Shown here piece by piece: positions 1 through 7,119 of a stretch of DNA of 53,977 nt; the stretch's first letter is position 1, and each line of letters begins with the position of its first letter. Location: positions 1 through 53,977 of the forward strand of contig JAGKSW010000084.1 of assembly GCA_018993265.1 (NCBI GenBank), given 5' to 3'. This DNA comes from Nostoc sp. TH1S01 (GTDB lineage Bacteria > Cyanobacteriota > Cyanobacteriia > Cyanobacteriales > Nostocaceae). The notes below the pieces were generated by a model, which did no database searches, was not told the origin of the DNA, and was given only the letters and a program-made list of their open reading frames with translations. A program made the position numbers and the translations under genes.

Positions 1-1999
1 TTACTTTATAAATGGTCTCTAACACATACCAATCAGCAGGATTGTTATTGGGATAGTACTGATTTATAGTTGTTTCAATTAAATTTCGATAGCTATTTCT
101 TTGGTCTTCAGGAATAGTTAAATCCTCTATCAGCCAGCCTGCATTTAAAAACCGAGGATGGAATTGTGTTAATTCTGCATCTGAATTTTCATCAATCCAG
201 GGAATACCCCATTTCCCTGTTATTAAATTGGGAATAATATTTCTCTCTTTAATTAAGATGTTTTTTACAGCCCTACAAGCTTGATTAAATTTTTCTAATT
301 TCTGGCGATCGCTATTTTTTAAATATCCCGCCACACCTGAAGTTAAATCAGGGTAAGAGGCGGCAATTCTCTCTTCAGATAATTGCAACAAATTCGGTAA
401 AATTAGATGTAATCCTCTTTTCACAGTCTCGGTTGCATTTAGCTGTTCTCGACCGTCAAATAATCCTGCGTGCTTTTCCCAAAGCTTTTTGGTTTCGCCT
501 TCAGTTATCCAATCCTTACCGGGATGCACCACTGGGCCAATGCCAGAGACAGTAGAACGTGGGCCAAATGCTGTCGGAATTTGCCAATTTCGCGCGTTTT
601 TAACTGCTGTTAGGGCATATCGATTGGCATCGAAAATGTGTGGCCACCAAGACCCAACATTGACACTAAATTTTCTACCTTGTTTTTCTAAACGTTGCTG
701 ATATGCGTCTCTAAGAAAGTCGATTTCTTTATCTAAAAATAGTTTTTGAGGATGCTTCTCCAATAAGTTATATGCCTGATTTTGGGCATCCAGCCAAGGT
801 GTAAATTCTGCTTCCCTTTCAGCAGAAATCGCGGCATTTTTTAGTGGTTTTCCTTCTTTACCAATATGTAAAGCCGTCCAATAAAATTGCCATTGAGATT
901 GTAACCAATCTTTCCAGGTATGACTATCAGCTTGTAAATCTGGCATCCAGTTGCGATTATTTTGTAATTCTCCTAACACTAAATGACTGATTTGTTGCCA
1001 CTCTTTTAAAAGAGTCTGTTTGGCAGTTTGCATCGCTGCATTAACTTTATCTTTTGGCAGAACTAACACTAAGACATTGGGAAATCCTGCTGTTAGGAGT
1101 GAATCATCAGTGGGTTTATCTATCCATTGAGCAAAATCTGGGGCTTTTTCTAATAACCAGTGATCAATTAAAGGCTGTTGGTAAAGGCTGGGATAAAGTA
1201 AGCTATCAGGCCCATACTGCAAAGCAAGCTGCCAGCAGACTTTAGCTGAAAGATAGTGCAGAAGCCAAGAACCCGCCCAAAAATCCCGCATTTTACGACT
1301 GGCTTTAATTAGTTCTTGAACTGGCGTAAAAGTAAAACTAGCTAAATAAGGATGAGGTGAAGCTTTATTTGCAGGCCAACGTTCAATTTCTGCCTCTGTT
1401 AAGTCATATCCTGCTAATGCACCAGCAAGGGCAGCAGTTATACTAGCATGACTCCAAATCGAACTATCTGGTAGGCGAGTTTCTGCTGGCATCAGCATCA
1501 AAGATTCATCATCAAATTCCCGGCAAGCTGCTTGTGGTAAACAACGCCATAACCACCAAAACATTAATTTTGGATCTTGTTTGATAGTTGACGGTATCGC
1601 TTCTAGTAGCTTTTGCTCCTTACCCTCTAAGTATTCTTTTCTGTTTACTAGTAGTTCTGAATGCTGCTTAATTTTAAAGTCGCGTTTCGCCCCAGAAAGT
1701 AAATGAAATATTTCTAAGCCTTTGTCACGGTCTTTACCAGGAGCATAATTGATACACTGGCTGACACTACCAATAGCACCACGATCGCTTGCTGAAGAGA
1801 TATAATCTGCCAGCTTGATATGTTTCAAAATTTTACCTTGAGACTCTTCTGGGTTCCAGCCATTGTTCACCCAGTTCTGCATCACTTCTAGTTTTTGCCA
1901 GAAACTATTGCCACTACGTCCAGTGTTATTATGTAAAGCTTTTAGTACAGGGTCGTGGAGTAAGCCCCAGATTTTAGCTTGCCAGTATGCTTCCGACAC
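1..1999 (-). CDS. cas10: Cas10/Cmr2, type III-B CRISPR large subunit (C-terminus beyond window)
   Basis: Large subunit of the type III-B (Cmr) effector, which in this family makes cyclic oligoadenylate and may cut DNA once target RNA is bound. The reading frame is open on the minus strand from about 1999 to the window edge (666 codons seen). The N-terminus reads YWQAKIWGLLHDP, the HD-type start typical of Cmr2, followed by ADYISSASDRGAIGS, a conserved Cmr2 segment. The last residues seen, NPADWYVL, normally precede the GGDD palm domain, so the cyclase domain and C-terminus lie outside. I chose GTG at 1999 because AAGGA sits about 9 nt upstream and an in-frame stop lies 12 codons before it. 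It is co-directional with, and about 200 nt downstream of, the CRISPR array. Family call is firm; exact start is moderate. Confidence 0.87.
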   Translation of the reverse strand, partial: MSEAYWQAKIWGLLHDPVLKALHNNTGRSGNSFWQKLEVMQNWVNNGWNPEESQGKILKHIKLADYISSASDRGAIGSVSQCINYAPGKDRDKGLEIFHLLSGAKRDFKIKQHSELLVNRKEYLEGKEQKLLEAIPSTIKQDPKLMFWWLWRCLPQAACREFDDESLMLMPAETRLPDSSIWSHASITAALAGALAGYDLTEAEIERWPANKASPHPYLASFTFTPVQELIKASRKMRDFWAGSWLLHYLSAKVCWQLALQYGPDSLLYPSLYQQPLIDHWLLEKAPDFAQWIDKPTDDSLLTAGFPNVLVLVLPKDKVNAAMQTAKQTLLKEWQQISHLVLGELQNNRNWMPDLQADSHTWKDWLQSQWQFYWTALHIGKEGKPLKNAAISAEREAEFTPWLDAQNQAYNLLEKHPQKLFLDKEIDFLRDAYQQRLEKQGRKFSVNVGSWWPHIFDANRYALTAVKNARNWQIPTAFGPRSTVSGIGPVVHPGKDWITEGETKKLWEKHAGLFDGREQLNATETVKRGLHLILPNLLQLSEERIAASYPDLTSGVAGYLKNSDRQKLEKFNQACRAVKNILIKERNIIPNLITGKWGIPWIDENSDAELTQFHPRFLNAGWLIEDLTIPEDQRNSYRNLIETTINQYYPNNNPADWYVLETIYKV

Positions 2000-2198
2000 C
2001 AGTGAAGTTCCTTGTAGTGCATTCCGAGGTTATTGTATAAATTTATATCCTGATTTGTCGAATAACAGTCAATATTTTGAAATAATTAGTTAGATTGTTT
2101 CAAATCCTTTTGTAGTAACGCTTTGCGCGAAGTAGATGAAATCTGGAGAAATATTTTCTTATTAATTGACATTTTTTGTTAAATATGTAGAGTTGCGA

Positions 2199-2594
2199 GT
2201 TGCCAATTAATTAGTTTCCGCAGCGAGTGCGAATTTGTGCCATCTCCAGTAATGTCAGCAGCGATCGCGGTTTCCAATCAATTAATTTCCGTAGCGAGTG
2301 CGAATGAAAGAATCACAGACTGTTCGGCATTGCGATCGCTAAGTTTCCAATCAATTAATTTCCGCAGCGAGTGCGATTCATCCTAAAACCTAAACTAAGG
2401 TATGGGCAAAAAAGTTTCCAATCAATTAATTTCCGCAGCGAGTGCGAATAACGCACTTGTACAAAGTTTCAAACTCTTGATCACTGTTTCCAATCAATTA
2501 ATTTCCGCAGCGAGTGCGAATACAGACGCTACAAGCAATCCTGGATTGACGCTATTCTGTTTCCAATCAATTAATTTCCGCAGCGAGTGCGAAT
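2199..2594 (-). CRISPR. CRISPR array, 6 repeats of 36 nt, 5 spacers
   Basis: Six 36-nt repeats start at 2199, 2270, 2343, 2414, 2486 and 2559. On the + strand each begins GTTTCC and ends GCGAAT. The spacers are 35, 37, 35, 36 and 37 nt. Read on the minus strand the repeat ends in GGAAAC, as in cyanobacterial type III repeats whose last 8 nt form the crRNA 5' tag, so transcription is inferred to be minus. The copy at 2199-2234 has several substitutions and the one at 2343 ends GATT, while copies near 2594 are identical. Decay at the low-coordinate end marks it as leader-distal and agrees with a leader at 2595-2779 next to cas2. Two spacers contain GCGATCGC (2261-2268 and 2332-2339). Confidence 0.97.
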
Positions 2595-2779
2595 AGCTTC
2601 ATCTTAAACCCTTACCCAGCAAGGAGTCCAGAGGCACTTTGCGACCGATCCGATTTTTCTACCCATAACAGCAAGCAACGAAGAATAAAAAACGAATGAA
2701 AACCTTACCAGGCAAGGCAACGGCCGATTATACCAATTTGCATTATTTCAGCCATTTTTGCGATCGGCCGCAGCCGCAA
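2595..2779 (-). promoter_or_regulatory. Probable CRISPR leader between cas2 and the array
   Basis: This gene-free stretch lies on the side of the array with perfect repeats. It holds a 15-nt motif twice, 93 nt apart: CCTTACCCAGCAAGG at 2610-2624 and CCTTACCAGGCAAGG at 2703-2717, differing at two positions, each with CCTT/AAGG ends that are inverted repeats. A perfect 8-bp inverted repeat CGGCCGAT/ATCGGCCG lies at 2721-2728 and 2763-2770, right after the cas2 stop, and could be a transcript 3' hairpin. The leader role is inferred from position and array polarity; no -10/-35 pair was certain. Confidence 0.6.
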
Positions 2780-3058
2780 CTAAATAATAGTTGAACCAGG
2801 TATTTCTGCCACTGGAGGCCCACCCCAAACTTGAATTTGATTTAAAGTGTGACCCGATACAGGATAAAAACGCATTTTATCCTCCGATAACTTCACTTTC
2901 TTTTGTAATCGTTGATATAACTCATTATATTGTGAAGTGGTTAACACACATTCAAAAACACTGTACTGTACTCGAATTCCATAGCCTTCTAACAAATCTG
3001 AGACTTTTTTACGCCGCTTATCGCAAGGAATATCATAAGCTACCACATACAAAAGCAT
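2780..3058 (-). CDS. cas2: Cas2, CRISPR adaptation subunit
   Basis: Small ferredoxin-fold protein that forms the Cas1-Cas2 spacer integration complex. The 92-residue product begins MLLYVVAYDIP, with the beta1 Asp conserved in Cas2, followed by a basic DKRRKKV helix and the segment YGIRVQYSVFECVL, the diagnostic Cas2 core. The size matches the family (85-100 aa). The frame stays open upstream to 3133, but the added residues are not Cas2-like, so ATG at 3058 is preferred. No Shine-Dalgarno sequence is visible before it; instead heptamer tandem repeats begin 8 nt upstream. cas1 is upstream on the same strand with an unusually large gap of about 315 nt. Confidence 0.95.
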   Translation of the reverse strand: MLLYVVAYDIPCDKRRKKVSDLLEGYGIRVQYSVFECVLTTSQYNELYQRLQKKVKLSEDKMRFYPVSGHTLNQIQVWGGPPVAEIPGSTII

Positions 3059-3066
3059 AAAAATTA

Positions 3067-3094
3067 TGAATGATGAATGATGAGTTATGAAATA
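3067..3094 (-). repeat. Heptamer tandem repeat directly upstream of cas2
   Basis: On the + strand four consecutive 7-nt units TGAATGA, TGAATGA, TGAGTTA, TGAAATA occupy the place where the cas2 ribosome binding site would be expected. This matches the short tandemly repeated repetitive (STRR) sequences known from heterocystous cyanobacteria. Confidence 0.7.
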
Positions 3095-3342
3095 ACACTT
3101 TTGCAAAAATTGCAGGGTTAGGGAGAAATACAAAAGTCCAGTTTCGTGAGGTAGGGATTTTAGGCTGGTGAATTTGGTTTTAAATCCATATCCTTAAAAC
3201 CGCATTTGCAGTAGCCACAAACAATGCTTTTTAGCTAATTTAGAAATCTGCATAACATCAGAGGTGGTTCCAATTCACATCAATCATATTCATAATTCAT
3301 CACTGATGTGAAAAACGCAACACTTCTGATTAAATAAGAGTT

Positions 3343-3370
3343 TCATAATTCATAATTCATAACTCATAAT
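3343..3370. repeat. Heptamer tandem repeat after the original cas1 stop
   Basis: Four 7-nt units TCATAAT, TCATAAT, TCATAAC, TCATAAT, followed by a partial fifth that overlaps the ancestral cas1 stop codon at 3374-3376. With the repeat at 3067-3094 it brackets the cas1-cas2 gap (3059-3373). Nothing coding was seen in the rest of that gap. Confidence 0.75.
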
Positions 3371-3373
3371 TCA

Positions 3374-3448
3374 TTACCGAATTAGATAAGGCTGATAAAT
3401 CTGTGCTGGATTATATACAAACTGCTTATAAGCTTTCACCTGACTGTC
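3374..3448 (-). pseudogene. cas1: Displaced C-terminal tail of cas1 after frameshift
   Basis: In the frame next to the annotated cas1, codons 3443-3374 read QVKAYKQFVYNPAQ then IYQPYLIR and stop at TAA (3376-3374). This resembles the usual C-terminus of cyanobacterial Cas1 proteins, which I recall as PRWDLLTRQVKAYKQFVY. Adding one base between ACA (3447-3445) and GTCAG would restore LTRQVKAYKQF and give a protein of about 335 residues, the usual family length. A sequencing or assembly error is possible. Confidence 0.72.
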
Positions 3449-4365
3449 AGAATATGCCATCGCGGGTGCTTTTCACCATCCTCTAATTGCACTTCTTCCT
3501 CCATACGCTGTAAAAAAGCTTTTAAATATTTTTTTCTTCCCAAATCATTGAGATAACACCCTCCATCCCGATATTCAAAATCATTCTGAGCATCCATAAC
3601 ATTTTTATTCACCAGCCATAACACTAGAGAATCTACAATTGGTGCGCGAAACTCCTCAATTAAATCAGAAGCCAGTGCAGCATGACGTTCTGAGCCTTCG
3701 TGCAAACAAGCATAATAAGGATCAAGTCCCTGGAGTTCAATCAATGCCAGCAAGTGATTCCAAAGTACCTGATAGCCAAAACTTAAGATGGCATTGACAG
3801 GGTTTCCAGGAGGACGACGGCTACGTCCCATAAACACAAATTCAGAATTAGTTAAGCATTCGCCAAATGCAGAAAAATACTGTGCTGCACCTGCACCTTC
3901 AAAACCCATAAGCCGTTCCCAGCTATCAGCACTCCCCGCTTGAGAAACTAAGTGATTTAAACCTTGTAGGACTTTTTCTAGCAACTCAGACTCTTGTCGC
4001 CGTCGCTGTCGCCGCAACAGAACTCGACTATTTTTTAACTTTGCCTGTACGATCGCTCTAGCAGTAATCAACCGTTCTACCTGTGTCAGTTGTTGCTGAT
4101 AACGGCATAATTGCCGATATCCTCGCCCAATAGGTAAAATCCGCCCATAACAGTAACCCATACGCGAAAGGTAGACAATCGGAATCTCTCTCCATAAGCA
4201 AGCCCGAATCGCTTGTGTGCTAACTTGCGACTTGCCAAAAATCAAAATCTGTTCCAATAACGGTAGCTGCACCTGACCCTGAACTATCTCTCCCTGTTTG
4301 ACAATTAGTGTTTCTTTTTGCAGTGAAACATAGCAATTTTGTTGAGAGACATAGAGAGTTCTCAT
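3436..4365 (-). CDS. cas1: Cas1, CRISPR integrase (frameshifted near C-terminus)
   Basis: Metal-dependent integrase that inserts spacers with Cas2. The product begins MRTLYVSQQNCYVSLQKE and contains the Cas1 core with FEGAGAAQYFSAFG (catalytic Glu), GFGYQ-like LSFGYQVLWNH, and DPYYACLHEGSERHAALASDL (catalytic His and Asp region). ATG at 4365 is chosen over GTG at 4380 because GGAGG lies 8 nt upstream, and because this ATG overlaps the stop of the upstream gene as ATGA. The frame ends at 3436 after HPRWHILTVR. A Cas1-like tail QVKAYKQFVYNP follows in another frame, so about 27 residues are lost to a probable 1-nt deletion near 3444/3445. There is no reverse transcriptase fusion. The core looks complete; the effect of losing the tail is unknown. 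Confidence 0.9.
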   Translation of the reverse strand: MRTLYVSQQNCYVSLQKETLIVKQGEIVQGQVQLPLLEQILIFGKSQVSTQAIRACLWREIPIVYLSRMGYCYGRILPIGRGYRQLCRYQQQLTQVERLITARAIVQAKLKNSRVLLRRQRRRQESELLEKVLQGLNHLVSQAGSADSWERLMGFEGAGAAQYFSAFGECLTNSEFVFMGRSRRPPGNPVNAILSFGYQVLWNHLLALIELQGLDPYYACLHEGSERHAALASDLIEEFRAPIVDSLVLWLVNKNVMDAQNDFEYRDGGCYLNDLGRKKYLKAFLQRMEEEVQLEDGEKHPRWHILTVR

Positions 4366-4634
4366 GATTTCTGCCTCCACCGCTGACGAGCAAGATTGTG
4401 CTTTTGGGAGCTAGAATCAGAAATTAAATCAGCATTTGCGGCTGGTTTTAACCAAGCAATGACTCGATCTGCCACACTGGAGACAATATAAGTAGTCAAG
4501 GTCACTAATAATGTATTGATAATCACTGCTGCTAATCCCAAAGGAGCAATCAGCAAAATAACAAGGGTAATGCTGCCATTACAAACAGACACTAAAAGGT
4601 TACGTACTCTAGAAGCACGAGGTGAAATATACAT
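4362..4634 (-). CDS. csx18: Small CRISPR-associated membrane protein, Csx18-like
   Basis: 90 residues. The start MYISPRASRVRNLLVSVCNG is followed by two predicted membrane segments, roughly residues 21-40 (ITLVILLIAPLGLAAVII) and 41-60 (LLVTLTTYIVSSVADRVIAW), and a basic hydrophilic tail ending RQRWRQKS. Its stop overlaps the cas1 start (ATGA), so the two are likely translationally coupled. I recall small proteins with this MYIS..A..VRN..VxxxNG pattern and IAPLGLA core in cyanobacterial type III-B loci under the name Csx18; the assignment is from memory. Function unknown. It could tether adaptation or effector proteins at the membrane, or be an ancillary immunity factor. It leads the csx18-cas1-cas2 transcription unit and faces a divergent WYL gene. 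Confidence 0.75.
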   Translation of the reverse strand: MYISPRASRVRNLLVSVCNGSITLVILLIAPLGLAAVIINTLLVTLTTYIVSSVADRVIAWLKPAANADLISDSSSQKHNLARQRWRQKS

Positions 4635-4853
4635 ATTGATAAACTGTTAATTTATACAGACGGACAATTACTAAGTTATTTGATTAGCAAAAATAAATCT
4701 TCTAAAAGCTAATAATTGTATTTTTGGCTCTAAATTGCATAAAAGCTTGTATATAAGGTGTTAGATCAATACAGAAATTGAAAAGATAATATTTTTTATC
4801 TTTAGACACCCAAGTTCTACACCTCGTAAACTGGAAAAGCATCGCATCTACCT
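4635..4853. promoter_or_regulatory. Divergent cas promoter region with inverted repeat
   Basis: AT-rich 219-nt region between the csx18-cas1-cas2 unit and the WYL gene, expected to hold both promoters. A perfect 8-bp inverted repeat AAAGATAA/TTATCTTT at 4782-4789 and 4796-4803, separated by 6 nt, lies about 50 nt upstream of the WYL start. It is a candidate operator for that regulator; this is inference from position only. Confidence 0.45.
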
Positions 4854-6050
4854 ATGCCGAAAAAACCTACTTCCCATCCCTACGGTGATGTCAAAGCTTT
4901 TGAACGGTTAATGCTGCTGATTGCAACATTACTAAAGCACCCAGGTGTAGGTAGTCCTGAATTCATAGAGTTAAGCGATACACAACACCATAATTCTCTC
5001 AAGCAAGTTCAACTTTGCCTCCAAAATCTCGCAGCTACCTACAGAGTAGAGTTACCTAAAGCTTATCCTTCCATCCCCACATTGCGTAAAGACCTAGAAA
5101 CCTTGCGTCGCTACGGCATTCTCGAAGACCGGATGTATCGCTGGGGATACTATTTAGGTACTGGTGCTATGTCACAAGAAGAATTGAAAGTAGCTTTCAA
5201 TGCTTTGGCATCTCAAGCAAAATACCAAGGTGATGGACTTTTGCGGCGTATTTACCAAACTCTCAGCAAAAGATTGCGGGGCTTAGATATAGAACTTCAA
5301 GGCGAATTTTTTTATCCAGTTAGACAGCATCTCAATCGCACCATAGTCTACACTGACCCCGAAGAAATGGCAGCCCTAGGGGAAAATCGAGATACTCTAT
5401 TTCATCAGTTAGCAGTTTTAGAAAAAGCGATTTGCCAAGGGCAGACCATTGAAATCTCTCGCGCTAGTGACCCCTACGGTAATAGCCGCATTGGCCCACA
5501 AAGAATAATACCACTACAGTTAATTTATCAAGATATTGCCTGGTATTTGCTCTATGAACATTATGAAAATGGACATTTAGCAATTGGGCGTTTGAATCGC
5601 TTTAAAAATTACTGCCAAGTTTTGAATGAGTCAGGCCGAGGTTTAGAGGCGCAAACAAATAGTCTAGCTAAAGCTTACCAATTGCTAGAAAATGGCTGGG
5701 GCTTGTATCTAGGAGAACCACCAGAGCAACAATTAGAACTACAAGGAAAGTTAGACTTAATAACAGTCACAGTGCGTTTCTTTCCTCCAGTAGCAAGTTT
5801 TATTCAGGAAGGGGAACTACGCCATCTCAAGCAGAAAATCGTCTTGGGTGCTAAAAATCTAACCACTGGTAAGCCTAGCTATGTAGATTATCTAGTCTCG
5901 CTACCACCTCGTTCATTAGATGAGTTTAGTATCTGGGTTAATCGCTACATGGATAAAGCACGAGTTATTTCCCCTCCCCAATTGGTAGATAAGCACCATC
6001 AAGCTGCTAAGGCTTTACTCACTCAATACAATTCAATAGAAATAAAATAG
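4854..6050 (+). CDS. WYL-domain CRISPR-associated regulator (TIGR03985-like)
   Basis: 398-residue soluble protein. Residues about 75-115 (PSIPTLRKDLETLRRYGILED) look like a winged-helix DNA-binding element with a recognition helix. Around residue 228 is IAWYLLYEHYENGHLAIGRL, a WYL domain. This architecture matches the cyanobacterial CRISPR-associated family catalogued as TIGR03985, one member of which (Sll7009 in Synechocystis) is known to repress crRNA accumulation from its cognate array. The gene is divergent from csx18-cas1-cas2 and is the only regulator in the locus, so it probably senses a nucleic-acid or nucleotide ligand and controls cas or crRNA expression. Function here is inference; family is confident. 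Confidence 0.85.
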   Translation: MPKKPTSHPYGDVKAFERLMLLIATLLKHPGVGSPEFIELSDTQHHNSLKQVQLCLQNLAATYRVELPKAYPSIPTLRKDLETLRRYGILEDRMYRWGYYLGTGAMSQEELKVAFNALASQAKYQGDGLLRRIYQTLSKRLRGLDIELQGEFFYPVRQHLNRTIVYTDPEEMAALGENRDTLFHQLAVLEKAICQGQTIEISRASDPYGNSRIGPQRIIPLQLIYQDIAWYLLYEHYENGHLAIGRLNRFKNYCQVLNESGRGLEAQTNSLAKAYQLLENGWGLYLGEPPEQQLELQGKLDLITVTVRFFPPVASFIQEGELRHLKQKIVLGAKNLTTGKPSYVDYLVSLPPRSLDEFSIWVNRYMDKARVISPPQLVDKHHQAAKALLTQYNSIEIK

Positions 6051-6153
6051 CTGACGAAAGTACATCAGTTTCGCTATAGAGAATGTTCTCAATTTCAGCA
6101 CCGCCATTAAAAGCACACAGATGAAAGCATTCAAAAGTGAACTGCTGAATTAT

Positions 6154-6741
6154 CTATTTAACTAGCTGAACAGTTTTATAACCATACGAACCCATAGAAT
6201 CCTGATTCTGCCGTTGCTGGCGGATTGTTGCTAATTGCTCTAATGCTTGGTTCAGCCCTCTTAAAATGTGCCGCTCATATCGAGCTAATTTATCTGTATC
6301 TTGGGGCAAAGCCAGCGATTTTTGCTCCTCCTGCCTAATCTGTGCTTGCAAATTTTTAAGTTCGATACCCCCAGTTCTATCGCTTCCTAAATCCATGAGT
6401 GATTGCAAGGCATCCGGAAATTTAAAATTCAATTCGGTTCTCAATATAGCAAGATTGGCGATCGCCGCTTCCGCTTGCCAAAGACGATTTAACTTGAGCC
6501 AACCCATCGCCACTTGCTGCACCAACAGTTTTTCCGTAGCAGTTGTTGGTTGATATTCGTCAATTAAGGACTGTACAAATCCTTGAAATACCTCCAAATC
6601 TTCACCCATCACTAGTGGTGGATTAATCGAAAGTAAACCATGTCGTGTTGAGTTTCCAGAAGCAATAGATTTGCCCCTTTGTGTAACTGGGCCACGAGAT
6701 TTTTTACCATTAGCTCGGCAGATTTCTGGATCGGCAACCAT
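6154..6741 (-). CDS. Uncharacterised mobile-element-associated protein
   Basis: About 195 residues from ATG 6741 (an upstream GTG at 6792 would add 17). The N-terminus contains RANGKKSRGPVTQRGKSIAS and then STRHGLLS, a pattern common to uncharacterised bacterial proteins found on islands and near transposons and phage genes. The C-terminal half is predicted helical, with YERHILRGLNQALEQLATI as a likely coiled coil. No catalytic motif is visible. AAGAGAAAG lies just before ATG 6741, which is why that start is preferred. It lies between the CRISPR locus and the integrative-element remnants, convergent with the WYL gene, so it may be the outermost island gene. Function unknown. Confidence 0.6.
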   Translation of the reverse strand: MVADPEICRANGKKSRGPVTQRGKSIASGNSTRHGLLSINPPLVMGEDLEVFQGFVQSLIDEYQPTTATEKLLVQQVAMGWLKLNRLWQAEAAIANLAILRTELNFKFPDALQSLMDLGSDRTGGIELKNLQAQIRQEEQKSLALPQDTDKLARYERHILRGLNQALEQLATIRQQRQNQDSMGSYGYKTVQLVK

Positions 6742-6947
6742 AAGCTTTCTCTTAAAAAATTTACTGTTATTATCATTACTTCTGTCCTTCACAAGTGGTA
6801 AAACTAATACGGTCTATGTATAGGTGAAGTAAAACTTAAAGTTTCCCACATTGCTAACTTCTCTATCCTTGCTGTTTTATGCTTGCTCTAGAACTTTATT
6901 AGCGATCGCGCTCTACTAAAAACACAACTGTTATTTTTCAGATGTGC

Positions 6948-7115
6948 TTATATTGGCTCAACTTCTGTGATATTTACTGAGATTGTGCGATCGCCCAAGT
7001 CAATGAATAATCTTTGGTTCCATATGTCAACCACTTCAACTGCTACACCTTGGTATTTAAAGCATTTGCTACTGTTGATGGTAAGAACTGCCTAACATCT
7101 AACTCAATCTGCGAA
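6948..7115 (-). pseudogene. Frameshifted small gene remnant
   Basis: Minus-strand codons just downstream of the primase fragment read SSQIELDVRQFLP. After a one-base shift near 7085 they continue in another frame as TINSSKCFKYQGVAVEVVD and on through NQRLFIDLGDRT to a stop at 6948. Joined, the two make a plausible beta-rich domain of about 55 residues with no proper start codon. I read it as a decayed small gene of the island; the family is not recognised. Confidence 0.4.
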
Positions 7116-7119
7116 GATT

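Noticed and set aside
489-2093. Several plus-strand open frames in the first 2 kb
   Set aside because: They are antisense to the clear cas10/cmr2 frame and show no family features.
2402-2596. Open frame of 64 codons on the + strand
   Set aside because: It runs through the CRISPR repeats and spacers; the repeated SNQLISAASAN peptide is only the translated repeat.
3343-3370. A second small CRISPR array
   Set aside because: The unit is 7 nt with no spacers; it is an STRR-type tandem repeat.
3436-4365. Reverse-transcriptase-Cas1 fusion, common in cyanobacterial type III loci
   Set aside because: The frame starts directly at the Cas1 N-terminus and no YxDD motif is present.
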